This document shows positions 45,203 to 55,264 of a stretch of 64,000 nt of DNA, piece after piece. Origin of the DNA: Lachnospiraceae bacterium. GTDB taxonomy: Bacteria > Bacillota > Clostridia > Lachnospirales > Lachnospiraceae. Below the pieces are notes generated by a model. It was given only the letters and a program-made list of their open reading frames with translations, was not told the origin of the DNA and searched no databases. The position numbers were made by a program, and so were the translations under genes. The stretch is from contig SVFK01000007.1 in NCBI GenBank assembly GCA_015056915.1, positions 57,391 to 121,390 of the forward strand, written 5' to 3'. Position 1 is the stretch's first letter. Every line of letters begins with the position of its first letter.

Positions 45203-45853
45203 ATGACAGAGCAGGAAAAGGAAATTTTAGAGGAAGTAAGCGAGGAGACGGCTGAGACCTCACAGGACACATCAGAGGAAAAGCAAGCCTCCGGTGAAGT
45301 GCCGGAAGCTGCGGAGAATGAGGAAGCCGAAGAGCAAGCTACAGAGGATGACAGCTCAATGAGCCGTGCAGAAAAGAAGGCTGCCAAGAAGGCTGCAAAG
45401 CAGGATAAAAAGGAAGAGGCATACAAGGAAAAAATCGAACAGCTTGAGGACAGAGTAAAACGTCAGATGGCGGAATTCGAAAATTTCCGTAAGAGAACAG
45501 AGCGCGAGAAGCAGGCAATGTTTGAGACCGGAGCCAAGAGTGTTCTTGAGAAGATTTTACCGGTCATTGACAATTTTGAAAGAGGCTTTGCTACTGTTGA
45601 TCCTGAGGATGAGAATGATGCATTTGTAGGCGGTATGAAAATGGTCTACAAGCAGATGATGAAAGAGCTTGACAATATCGGTGTGAAGCCTATAGAGGCA
45701 GTGGGCTGCGAATTTGATCCGAATTTCCACAATGCAGTAATGCAGGTAGAGAGTGAGGAATATGAATCAGGAGTAGTAGCGCAGGAAATGTTAAAGGGTT
45801 ATACCTATCGTGACACAGTCATCAGACACTCAATGGTGGCAGTCACAATGTAA
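45203..45853 (+). CDS. grpE: Nucleotide exchange factor GrpE
   Basis: 216 residues from ATG 45203; the frame opens at a TTG at 45182 that has no site. The first 75 residues are very acidic and then Lys-rich. The dimer coiled coil spans about 80-115 with RQMAEFENFRKRTEREKQAM, and the C-terminal beta domain ends in KGYTYRDTVIRHSMVAV, near identical to the family pattern. It drives ADP release from DnaK. Confidence 0.96.
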   Translation: MTEQEKEILEEVSEETAETSQDTSEEKQASGEVPEAAENEEAEEQATEDDSSMSRAEKKAAKKAAKQDKKEEAYKEKIEQLEDRVKRQMAEFENFRKRTEREKQAMFETGAKSVLEKILPVIDNFERGFATVDPEDENDAFVGGMKMVYKQMMKELDNIGVKPIEAVGCEFDPNFHNAVMQVESEEYESGVVAQEMLKGYTYRDTVIRHSMVAVTM

Positions 45854-45880
45854 AAAAGCAAACTAAAACAATTCAAATAG

Positions 45881-47758
<1,878 letters not shown>

Positions 47759-47786
47759 GAGTAAAATATGATATGTTTTACAGGTA

Positions 47787-47811
47787 GCACAGGGCAGGGC
47801 ATGTCCTGTGC
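47787..47811 (+). other. Hairpin between dnaK and dnaJ
   Basis: GCACAGG at 47787-47793 pairs with CCTGTGC at 47805-47811, extended by GGT with ACC outside. No T run follows. It may stabilise the dnaK end or lower dnaJ expression after mRNA processing; this is only an inference. Confidence 0.45.
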
Positions 47812-47863
47812 GAACCATGTTATGCGCAAGTATTGCGATTAGATAAGATATGAGGTGCGAATC

Positions 47864-49039
47864 ATGGCAGAACAGAAGCGAGACTATTACGAGGTCCTCG
47901 GTGTTGAAAAAAATGCAGATGAAGCGGCTATTAAGAAGGCATACCGCGTATTGGCCAAAAAGTATCATCCGGATATGAATCCCGGAGATGCAGAGGCAGA
48001 AAAGAAGTTTAAAGAAGCTTCCGAGGCATATGCGGTATTAAGTGATCCGGAAAAGAAACGCCAGTATGATCAATACGGTCATGCTGCCTTTGATGGTGGT
48101 ATGGGTGGTGCCGGTGGATTTGATTTCAGCGGTGCTGATTTCAGCGATATCTTCGGTGATATTTTTGGAGATTTCTTTGGCGGCGGCAGAAGAAGCTCTC
48201 GCAATAACGGACCTATGAAGGGCGCTAATTTGCGTACCAGTGTGCGTATTGCTTTTGAAGAGGCTGTATTCGGCTGTAAGAAGGAAATTGAATTAACGGT
48301 GAAAGAGACCTGTAAGACCTGTAATGGCAATGGTGCCAAGCCCGGTACTACTCCGGAGACCTGTACGAAGTGTGGCGGTAAGGGTCAGGTAGTCTTTACC
48401 CAGCAATCCTTCTTTGGAACAGTCCGCAATGTGCAGACCTGTCCCGATTGTCAGGGTAGCGGTAAGGTCATCAAAGAAAAATGCGTTGATTGCCGCGGTA
48501 CAGGATACATCCCCATGAAGAAACGTTACTCTGTGGACATTCCGGCAGGTATTGATAATGGTCAGCCGGTGCGTATGCCCGGATTGGGAGAGCCCGGCAC
48601 TAATGGTGGTCCCAGAGGAGACGTAATTATTGAAGTGATTGTTAGTCGTCATCCTATTTTCCAGCGACAGGATGTTAATATTTATTCTACGGTTCCTGTG
48701 TCCTTTGCAGTGGCAGCATTGGGTGGAGAGATTATGATTGATACTGTAGACGGTAAAGTGATTTATGACGTGAAGCCCGGTACTCCTACGGACTCCAAAG
48801 TACGTCTCCGTGGCAAGGGTGTTCCTTCCCTGCGCAATAGAGAGGTGCGCGGCGACCATTATGTAACTCTGGTAGTACAAGTGCCTGATAAGCTGAGTCA
48901 TGAAGCAAAGGAGCTGTTAAAGCAATTCGATGCGGCTTCCGGTGACAGCCTGAATGCGGTGAAGAATGCTACGGAACAAAAGGATACCGATGATAACAAG
49001 GACCCTAAGGATAGTAAGAAGAAAAAATTCTGGAAGTAA
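47864..49039 (+). CDS. dnaJ: Chaperone DnaJ (Hsp40)
   Basis: 391 residues from ATG 47864 with GAGGTGCG upstream. The J domain has [11 protein letters not shown] with the HPD triad, followed by a Gly/Phe-rich stretch. Four zinc-knuckle repeats are visible: [24 protein letters not shown] and CVDCRGTG. The C-terminal substrate domains follow, then a Lys/Asp tail. It stimulates DnaK ATPase. Last gene of the CIRCE operon, with a terminator 30 nt later. Confidence 0.97.
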   Translation: MAEQKRDYYEVLGVEKNADEAAIKKAYRVLAKKYHPDMNPGDAEAEKKFKEASEAYAVLSDPEKKRQYDQYGHAAFDGGMGGAGGFDFSGADFSDIFGDIFGDFFGGGRRSSRNNGPMKGANLRTSVRIAFEEAVFGCKKEIELTVKETCKTCNGNGAKPGTTPETCTKCGGKGQVVFTQQSFFGTVRNVQTCPDCQGSGKVIKEKCVDCRGTGYIPMKKRYSVDIPAGIDNGQPVRMPGLGEPGTNGGPRGDVIIEVIVSRHPIFQRQDVNIYSTVPVSFAVAALGGEIMIDTVDGKVIYDVKPGTPTDSKVRLRGKGVPSLRNREVRGDHYVTLVVQVPDKLSHEAKELLKQFDAASGDSLNAVKNATEQKDTDDNKDPKDSKKKKFWK

Positions 49040-49068
49040 GAGATTATTTCCGGCTATTGACAAAAATG

Positions 49069-49113
49069 ACCACATGTTGCAGTCTAAAGGTAAGGCTACA
49101 ACATGTGGTTTTT
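49069..49113 (+). terminator. Rho-independent terminator of the hrcA operon
   Basis: ACCACATGTTG at 49069-49079 pairs with CAACATGTGGT at 49099-49109, followed by a T run. It closes the heat shock operon. Confidence 0.9.
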
Positions 49114-49132
49114 GCATAGGAGGAAGGAATAG

Positions 49133-49453
49133 ATGGAATTACGCAAAGCTTGTACTATTCAGATGAAGAAATATTTTATTGTCAGCTTATGTAGAAACGG
49201 TATATTAGGTGGCGTAATTATTGCGGACAATCAGAAAATCACTTATAAAACAGGCAAGCTTACTGTACCGGATACATTCAGAAACTTAGAAATGAGGTAT
49301 GAAGATATCGCAGGTATTACTATGGGTTGGTTACTGTTTTTCCCAACTGTCACCATAATAATGAAAGATTCCGAAGGCTATAAATTTATTGTATTTGCAA
49401 GGAAGAAGTTTCTGAAAATGATAAAAGAGATGGGAGTTTTGATAGCTGGATAA
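49133..49453 (+). CDS. Small protein with possible PH-like fold, function unknown
   Basis: 106 residues with GGAGGAAGG ideally placed before ATG 49133. The sequence is mostly beta-strand-like with two hydrophobic stretches (residues 23-30 and 64-76), and ends KFLKMIKEMG. The pattern of strands followed by one C-terminal helix recalls GRAM/PH-like bacterial domains, but no diagnostic motif is seen. It begins just after the heat shock terminator and is not part of that operon. Confidence 0.6.
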   Translation: MELRKACTIQMKKYFIVSLCRNGILGGVIIADNQKITYKTGKLTVPDTFRNLEMRYEDIAGITMGWLLFFPTVTIIMKDSEGYKFIVFARKKFLKMIKEMGVLIAG

Positions 49454-49513
49454 GCGTTGCGTTGTGGAGAAAAGAAGGATGCCTTCTACTGGAAAAGCAA
49501 GTAGAAGTAGAAT

Positions 49514-50230
49514 TTACATCATGCGAATAAGACCTAAAATCAGCATGTGTACCGGGTAAAATGCGTAATAGGTAGTTTTCACAATCTTATTATAAGGTCC
49601 TTGCTTGCCGCGATACAGCCAAATAGGTATCAGTGCAAGTAGGGCAAAGCTCTGACGTACAAAATAGTATGTATTGTCAAGGAATTGGATTTCGTAGGAA
49701 TATCCACTCAAAATCTCAATATTAATATATGCTAATAATACAAATTGACCGCATAAATGCCACCATTTTCGCCCTCTGAAGAAATAGAAGACAAGAACGG
49801 TAAATATACCGGCATGGTAATAGTCAACCATTGTTATGAGACCTAAAATAAAAGCGGCAATCACACTTCCGCAAGCAACAAGTAAGCGTAACAAAAGTCG
49901 CCCCTTTTGTTTCGCTTTTTCATTCCAATGAATGAGTAATACTGCAATTAGAAAAGTCCATAACACATTTTGATGGATAGGATAAAAGATGCGGCTTCCC
50001 ATCATCAAATTAAAAGGAATTTCAGAAAGAAATGCCAGTAGGAGTAAGCGCCCTAAATATTTCTTCACACTACGAGTATGAAAATATCCCTCAACAATCA
50101 TAAATGCAAATATCGGAAAGGCGATTCGTCCCACACAGGTTAGCCAATCATTGCCCGGAATGATTGTTGCCCAAAGATGGTCACATAGCATAAACAACAT
50201 TGCCATAATGTGTAATGTAAAAGAAGTCAT
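49514..50230 (-). CDS. TraX-family polytopic membrane protein
   Basis: 238 residues and about eight membrane helices. MLCDHLWATIIPGNDWL near residue 15 and GRIAFPIFAFMIVEGYFHT near 34 match the TraX family; TraX itself acetylates F-pilin, while chromosomal relatives in Firmicutes are uncharacterised membrane acyltransferase-like proteins. KYLGRLLLLAFLSEIPFN is also typical. It overlaps the upstream J-domain gene by four bases (ATGA) and is last in a three-gene minus-strand operon. Confidence 0.85.
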   Translation of the reverse strand: MTSFTLHIMAMLFMLCDHLWATIIPGNDWLTCVGRIAFPIFAFMIVEGYFHTRSVKKYLGRLLLLAFLSEIPFNLMMGSRIFYPIHQNVLWTFLIAVLLIHWNEKAKQKGRLLLRLLVACGSVIAAFILGLITMVDYYHAGIFTVLVFYFFRGRKWWHLCGQFVLLAYINIEILSGYSYEIQFLDNTYYFVRQSFALLALIPIWLYRGKQGPYNKIVKTTYYAFYPVHMLILGLIRMM

Positions 50231-51465
50231 TTCAAATACTCCTTTATCTGCTCATACTCAGCCTGCAGAGTCTTGAAGGTGTTTTCGTCGCCACCCTCTG
50301 CATCAGGGTGGTATGCTTTACAAAGAGATTTATAACGTTTTTCCACTTTCTCTAAGGTATCACAGCCGGAGAAAAAGGTTGCATTTTTGAGGGGGCTGGC
50401 AGCTGCCTTCTTTTGACGGGCACACATTTTCTTGATGCTTTCACATTGCATGTCCAGTCGCTTGATTTCGGGAATCAACTTTTTAAAGTCAGCGAGAGGG
50501 ATTTTGCCGTTGTAGGAATTGCAGATTCTTGTCAGCTCGGTCAGGCTTCGCAGATAGTCACTCCAGGAGCTGCGCAGCATCGGGTTGTCCTCCGTGGAAA
50601 GAGCCTGATTTACTGCTGCTTCCAGCGTGTCAATCTGCCCCAAATGTTGTCCCAGCTTCTCGAGATATTTATTGTCGGCATCCACTGCGGACTGCTCTAC
50701 CTGCAATTCATTTTCACGCATTTCATGAATGTATGCAGAATATTCTGCACCTGTCATCTTCAATTCCTGTGCCCATTCATACCATTCGATTCCCAAAGAG
50801 ACAAGAAATACAATCAGGGAGCCTATGATAGTCAGATACATTGCCACACTGTATACGATGGAGAAGGTATCAAATTTGGATATAAAATCCATAAGATTAA
50901 TTCCAAGGACTGCCTTGACATTCAGGTTCATACTTATGAGAGAAGCAATCACAATGATGATACTGGCAGCGATGGACAGATACAACGATACAGATACAAG
51001 AATAACCACCAGTCTGCTACAAATATTCAATACGGAATAGAAAAGGCATGCAAAGCTGTAGCCTTTTGCTTCCGGCTGTCCGGGCAGTGATCTGTAATCA
51101 TTGGTACAGATTTCGTAGAGCTTTAAATATCCCAGATAAGTGTAGCCGTATATGGTATTAAAAACCAGTATCAGAAATTTCCAGGCAGCAGTGATGACTG
51201 CAAAGCCAAAGTATACAATCAGTATCACAAGCGCAACAGACAGTATAAATAGAAACATGAATGCAATAATTAACAGAATGCTGTCAGGCTTTTTAAGAAT
51301 CTCAAAAAAGAAATAAACAGCAAGTGTCAAAAAGCCCATTCCCGCGATTACAGCAAGCTTTTCCAGTGCTTTGGCAATCAATTTGCTGGCAGTTGCAAGC
51401 AGTAAAATGGGCAATGCAACGATGGACAGCAGATTTATTTTTAAGATCTTAAGTACCTTTCCCAT
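50227..51465 (-). CDS. Membrane protein with C-terminal J domain
   Basis: 412 residues. Residues 1-230 hold about five membrane helices. A helical cytoplasmic middle (240-355) leads to a C-terminal J domain with YKSLCKAYHPDAEGGDE; the HPD triad is intact, so it should stimulate a Hsp70 such as DnaK at the membrane. In common DnaJ proteins the J domain is N-terminal. It starts 12 nt after the lipoprotein gene and overlaps the TraX-like gene. Function of the membrane part is unknown. Confidence 0.8.
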   Translation of the reverse strand: MGKVLKILKINLLSIVALPILLLATASKLIAKALEKLAVIAGMGFLTLAVYFFFEILKKPDSILLIIAFMFLFILSVALVILIVYFGFAVITAAWKFLILVFNTIYGYTYLGYLKLYEICTNDYRSLPGQPEAKGYSFACLFYSVLNICSRLVVILVSVSLYLSIAASIIIVIASLISMNLNVKAVLGINLMDFISKFDTFSIVYSVAMYLTIIGSLIVFLVSLGIEWYEWAQELKMTGAEYSAYIHEMRENELQVEQSAVDADNKYLEKLGQHLGQIDTLEAAVNQALSTEDNPMLRSSWSDYLRSLTELTRICNSYNGKIPLADFKKLIPEIKRLDMQCESIKKMCARQKKAAASPLKNATFFSGCDTLEKVEKRYKSLCKAYHPDAEGGDENTFKTLQAEYEQIKEYLK

Positions 51466-51476
51466 GGTGCCCCTCC

Positions 51477-52412
51477 TTATTCAAAGCATGCAAGCTCATA
51501 GCTGATAGCACTGACGTAGGTGCCGTCAGGACTCAGCGATATGGTGATTTTATTGCCGGTTGCCAGATCATTATATAAGAATTGCGTGTCGTCAAGCTGC
51601 CAACCAAAAAGAAGGGAACCGGTACAGGCATCAGGTTCACCGTAAAGGCCGCTTTGCTTATCCAAGACCTTATCTGCCGCCATGCCAAGGGTAACTCCTT
51701 CGGGAAATACGACGGTATTTTTGGAGGCACGGATAGCAATGACATCACAGTCCTCCCATGGTGCATCCTTTTTGGAATTATTCAGCACGGTAACGGTAAT
51801 GCCGTAATGATTATCGGTCAGCTCCATCTTTTCATAAGGTTCTACATCTTCTTCTGCCTCCGGTGTCAGCTCTAATTCCGCCATAATGTCGGTGATGGAG
51901 ATTATCTTTCGGTTGATTTGAATCTGACCGGAGAATTTGTCTGCAAGAAGTATTTCGGGCTGAGGCTGTGTCGCCATCCAGCTTTGTGAAAATTCCTCCG
52001 GATTGTCTATGGTAATGGAAATCTCACCTGTGGTTTCTGCTGACAATTCTATGCTTTCAACACTGGCGCCCAACGAAATGTTGTTGTATTTTGACATGTT
52101 GTTGGAGGCTGTATTTATTTTATAGGTGCCGGGATGGAGGCTTACCTGTGTAAAATAGTCATTCTCCTGATTGAGATAAACATAGTAGAGTGTCTCGTTA
52201 ACGGTATTCTCAAGAACGACCTTAATTTCAAAGGAATCCAGAAGATTTTCCTCCAGCATGGTAAATTCCTTGGGAATATCAGAAAAGGAAATATTACATT
52301 TGCAATCACCCTCATCAAGCTTGCCGGTCTTCTGGCAGCCTGCAAGTGTTAATGACAGTAGCAGACAGCTGAGTAATATCAGCGTTTTTGGTATTTGTCT
52401 GATAAGCTTCAT
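51477..52412 (-). CDS. Lipoprotein, function unknown
   Basis: 311 residues. The start MKLIRQIPKTLILLSCLLLS with LAGC at about residues 23-26 is a lipoprotein signal, so Cys26 would be lipidated and the protein anchored outside. The body is acidic with beta-rich segments such as YKINTASNNMSKYN and GLYGEPD; no enzyme motif is seen. TATCCTCCTG-type complement before the start gives AGGAGGA. It leads the operon with the membrane J protein and the TraX-like protein. Confidence 0.75.
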   Translation of the reverse strand: MKLIRQIPKTLILLSCLLLSLTLAGCQKTGKLDEGDCKCNISFSDIPKEFTMLEENLLDSFEIKVVLENTVNETLYYVYLNQENDYFTQVSLHPGTYKINTASNNMSKYNNISLGASVESIELSAETTGEISITIDNPEEFSQSWMATQPQPEILLADKFSGQIQINRKIISITDIMAELELTPEAEEDVEPYEKMELTDNHYGITVTVLNNSKKDAPWEDCDVIAIRASKNTVVFPEGVTLGMAADKVLDKQSGLYGEPDACTGSLLFGWQLDDTQFLYNDLATGNKITISLSPDGTYVSAISYELACFE

Positions 52413-52609
52413 AACTTTATCCTCCTGTGACAGCTCTTATCTATTAATATAACGATTACAGAGCCAAAAAGCAAGAAACACACAGCAATTCATTTGACAG
52501 AAAATCCCCCGCGGTTTACAATTACATATATTTATATCATTCCCGGTAGCAGAGCCCCATGCCCTGACATCACGACATACAAAAAGCGCAATTTGGGAGG
52601 AATTAATAG

Positions 52610-53596
52610 ATGAAGTGGGTAAAATTTCGCATTAAAACAATAACGGACGCAGAAGATATTATTATCAGTACGCTCTACGATATTGGATTGGAGGGAGCAC
52701 AGATTGAGGATAAGATTCCGCTCACTTCATTGGAAAAAGAGCAGATGTTTGTGGATATTCTGCCGGAAGGACCCGAGGATGACGGAATTGCTTATCTGAG
52801 CTTTTTTGTGGAGAAAAAGGAGGATGGCACACTGGAATTGCAGGGTGAGCCTTCTACGGTGGAAGAGATCCTTACCAATGTGGAGCGTGAGCTGGAAGAT
52901 TTGCGACAGTTTATGGATATCGGAGAAGGCACTATTACCGTTGGTGAGACGGAGGATATTGACTGGATTAATAATTGGAAGCAGTATTTCCACCAATTTT
53001 ATATTGATGATATTCTGGTGATTCCCTCTTGGGAGGATGTAAAGCCGGAGGATACGGACAAGCTGGTGCTTCATATTGATCCGGGTACTGCCTTTGGTAC
53101 AGGTATGCATGAGACCACGCAGCTTTGTATCAGACAGCTGAGAAAATATATTACCCCCGAAACAGAACTTCTGGATGTGGGAACAGGAAGCGGTATTCTG
53201 GCGATTTTGTCCCTGATGTTCGGTGCCATGCATGCGGTGGGAACGGATTTGGATGTCTGCGCTGTGGAAGCAGTGGCACAGAATTGTGAGGTAAACGGAA
53301 TTGCTCCCGAGCAGTTTGACATGATGATTGGCAACATTATTACCGACAAGGAAGTACAGGACAAGGTGGGTTACGAGTGCTACGACATTGTAGTTGCCAA
53401 TATTCTGGCAGATGTGCTGGTGCCCCTGACTCCGGTAATTGTTAATCAGTTAAAAAAGGGAGGAATCTATATTACCTCCGGTATTATTGATGACAAGGAA
53501 GAGACTGTTGTAGAGGCTGTAAAGGCGGCAGGCTTGGAGGTGCTTGAGGTAACGTATCAGGGCGAATGGGTAAGTGTCACAAGTCGTAAGGCGTAA
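52610..53596 (+). CDS. prmA: Ribosomal protein L11 methyltransferase
   Basis: 328 residues. The N-terminal domain (1-130) is the L11-binding ferredoxin-like region with DWINNWKQYFHQF at its end. HIDPGTAFGTGMHETT and LLDVGTGSGILAI are the SAM and catalytic motifs; VVANILADVLVPL is the NILA motif near 265. It methylates ribosomal protein L11. GGGAGGAATT precedes the ATG. The rsmE gene follows after 25 nt, a common pair in Clostridia. Confidence 0.96.
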   Translation: MKWVKFRIKTITDAEDIIISTLYDIGLEGAQIEDKIPLTSLEKEQMFVDILPEGPEDDGIAYLSFFVEKKEDGTLELQGEPSTVEEILTNVERELEDLRQFMDIGEGTITVGETEDIDWINNWKQYFHQFYIDDILVIPSWEDVKPEDTDKLVLHIDPGTAFGTGMHETTQLCIRQLRKYITPETELLDVGTGSGILAILSLMFGAMHAVGTDLDVCAVEAVAQNCEVNGIAPEQFDMMIGNIITDKEVQDKVGYECYDIVVANILADVLVPLTPVIVNQLKKGGIYITSGIIDDKEETVVEAVKAAGLEVLEVTYQGEWVSVTSRKA

Positions 53597-53621
53597 CTGA
53601 GCTGTAAAGGGAATGATAAGT

Positions 53622-54365
53622 ATGTATCAATTTTTTGTGGAACCGCATCAGGTGAATATAAATGACAATAGTGTCATAATACTGGGCAATGATGTAAATC
53701 ACATCAAGAATGTGCTTCGTATGAAAACCGGTGAGAGAATTGTTGTCAGTAACGGGCAGGATGGCAAGGCATATGAATGTGAAATTGCTGCCCTTGAGGA
53801 GGATTGTGTTCGTTGCCGATTGGATTCGGTGAAAGAGGACGAAGCGGAGCTGCCTGTCAAAGTGTACCTTTTTCAGGGACTTCCAAAGGCAGACAAAATG
53901 GAACTGATTATACAGAAGGCGGTGGAGCTGGGAGTGTATCAGGTGATTCCCGTATCCACAAAACGTTGTGTAGTAAAACTGGATGATAAAAAAGCCAAGA
54001 GTAAAATTGCCAGATGGCAGGGAATTGCAGAGGCGGCGGCCAAGCAGAGCAAGCGGGGGATGATTCCTCAGGTTGCGGATGTGTGCAGCTTTGCCCAGGC
54101 AGTGAAGCGGGCAGCAGATATGGAGGTACGCCTGATTCCCTATGAACTGGCAGAGGGTATGGATACCACACGGGAGATTATGAATAGCTTAAAACCCGGT
54201 CAAGAGGTGGCTGTTTTTATCGGACCGGAGGGCGGTTTTGAAGAGGCTGAGATTCAGCTGGCGTTGGAGCATCAGATTCAGCCGATTACATTGGGCAGAA
54301 GGATTCTGCGCACGGAGACAGCGGGATTTACGGTATTATCATGGATAATGTATCAGATGGGATAG
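53622..54365 (+). CDS. rsmE: 16S rRNA (uracil-1498-N3)-methyltransferase
   Basis: 247 residues from ATG 53622, with AAAGGGA nine bases before; ATG 53613 lies right against that site. An N-terminal PUA-like domain is followed by the SPOUT knot: VFIGPEGGFEEAEIQLA and LGRRILRTETAGFTVLSW form the SAM pocket. It methylates N3 of U1498 in 16S rRNA. The gene is complete. Only 19 bases separate its stop from the broken epimerase remnant. Confidence 0.96.
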   Translation: MYQFFVEPHQVNINDNSVIILGNDVNHIKNVLRMKTGERIVVSNGQDGKAYECEIAALEEDCVRCRLDSVKEDEAELPVKVYLFQGLPKADKMELIIQKAVELGVYQVIPVSTKRCVVKLDDKKAKSKIARWQGIAEAAAKQSKRGMIPQVADVCSFAQAVKRAADMEVRLIPYELAEGMDTTREIMNSLKPGQEVAVFIGPEGGFEEAEIQLALEHQIQPITLGRRILRTETAGFTVLSWIMYQMG

Positions 54366-54384
54366 AGGGGATTGAGTATAATAA

Positions 54385-54744
54385 CTTTCTACCGATATCA
54401 AAATTAAATTTGGCTCTGTTTTCGGTGCGTATGTTGATACAAGACCGGACAGTAAGACTTTCGGTGCTGTTCAGACTGTACATATTACACCCGGTGTTCA
54501 AGTATTTGTTCCTCAGGGCGTATGTAATGGTTTTCAGGCACTGGAAGATACAGAATATTTATATTTCTTTGACAATGAATGGGCTCCCGGAATGCCCGGT
54601 ACGGCACTTTGTCCGCTGGATCCTGAACTTGGTATCAAGTGGTCAATCTCTATTGATACCGGTAATCTTAATCAGATTTCTGAGAAGGATTCTAAGGCTC
54701 CAACTTTTAAGGAGCTATGTAAGCTTCTGGGGAAAACAACATAA
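54385..54744 (+). pseudogene. rmlC: dTDP-4-dehydrorhamnose 3,5-epimerase remnant, N-terminus missing
   Basis: The frame opened by TAA at 54382 and closed at 54742-54744 gives about 119 residues. They include GSVFGAYVDTRPDSKTFG, VHITPGVQVFVPQGVCNGFQ, EYLYFFDNEWAPGMPG, PLDPELGIKWSISIDT and QISEKDSKAPTFKEL, the second half of the cupin epimerase of rhamnose synthesis. About 70 N-terminal residues with the catalytic His are absent, and there is no start codon or ribosome site. A different frame over the same DNA is longer but meaningless. It probably marks a deletion or insertion boundary next to rsmE. Confidence 0.85.
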
Positions 54745-54887
54745 AATATCTCCCTTTTCGGAATTGTGTGTCTGATGGATAGGCATGAATAATTCTACAT
54801 TCTGGATGTATAATCTACATCCAAGCAATTTCAAAAGCGGTTAGGTTTATAGCTACTCCAAGTCAATATAAAATATGATAAATATAT

Positions 54888-54923
54888 TTAGGCTCGTTCC
54901 AAATATGGAATGAGCCTAATTTT
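54888..54923 (+). terminator. Terminator downstream of the epimerase remnant
   Basis: TTAGGCTCGTTCCA at 54888-54901 pairs with TGGAATGAGCCTAA at 54906-54919 (one G-T), followed by TTTT. The 143 bases between the remnant and this hairpin hold only a short GGATGTA/TACATCC stem near 54805. Confidence 0.82.
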
Positions 54924-54976
54924 CTACATGGAAGTATATAATAATAAATATTTTTATTTAAAATTTTATTATATCA

Positions 54977-55005
54977 TTGACTAGTATATTGTATTAAGGT
55001 ATGAT
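54977..55005 (+). promoter_or_regulatory. Promoter of the abrB-like/glycosyltransferase operon
   Basis: TTGACT at 54977-54982 and TATGAT at 55000-55005 with a 17-nt spacer. The -10 box is part of an inverted repeat (next entry). Confidence 0.75.
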
Positions 55006-55022
55006 TATTCATACAAATCATA
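55000..55022. promoter_or_regulatory. Inverted repeat over the -10 box, possible operator
   Basis: TATGATT at 55000-55006 and AATCATA at 55016-55022 are exact inverted repeats with a 9-nt spacer. The first arm is the -10 box and the second lies near the transcription start. A regulator bound here would block transcription; the AbrB-type protein coded just downstream is the natural candidate. Confidence 0.5.
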
Positions 55023-55038
55023 CTGAGGAGGTTAAGTT

Positions 55039-55248
55039 ATGAATGTTCAAAATGGAAAATATGCCTGGATGGTTAAAATCGGTGAAAAAGGTCAGTTCGT
55101 TATTCCGAAAGAAGCAAGAGATTTATTTGACCTTAAACCTGGAAATGAGATTTTAGTACTCGGTGATGAAAAAAGAGGGCTTGCTATTCTTCCTAAAGAA
55201 ATGCAGAAAGACTATATTACAAGAATTTTTTTAGAAATAGAGGAATGA
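55039..55248 (+). CDS. AbrB/SpoVT-type DNA-binding protein
   Basis: 69 residues. The swapped-hairpin domain reads VKIGEKGQFVIPKEARDLF then LKPGNEILVLGDEKRGLAIL, the usual AbrB/MazE N-terminal fold that binds DNA as a dimer. A short C-terminal helix remains. GAGGAGGT precedes ATG 55039. It is followed after 16 nt by the glycosyltransferase gene and probably controls it. No MazF-like toxin is nearby, so an antitoxin role is unlikely. Confidence 0.88.
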   Translation: MNVQNGKYAWMVKIGEKGQFVIPKEARDLFDLKPGNEILVLGDEKRGLAILPKEMQKDYITRIFLEIEE

Positions 55249-55264
55249 AAGTAGGTGGAACTTT

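Noticed and set aside
54341..54775. Plus-strand ORF of 144 codons after rsmE
   Set aside because: It begins inside rsmE, and its protein has no recognisable pattern, whereas another frame over the same DNA (54385-54744) reads as the rhamnose epimerase.
55039..55248. MazE-type antitoxin of a type II toxin-antitoxin pair
   Set aside because: The next gene is a glycosyltransferase, and no MazF/PemK-like gene is near, so a regulator role is more likely.
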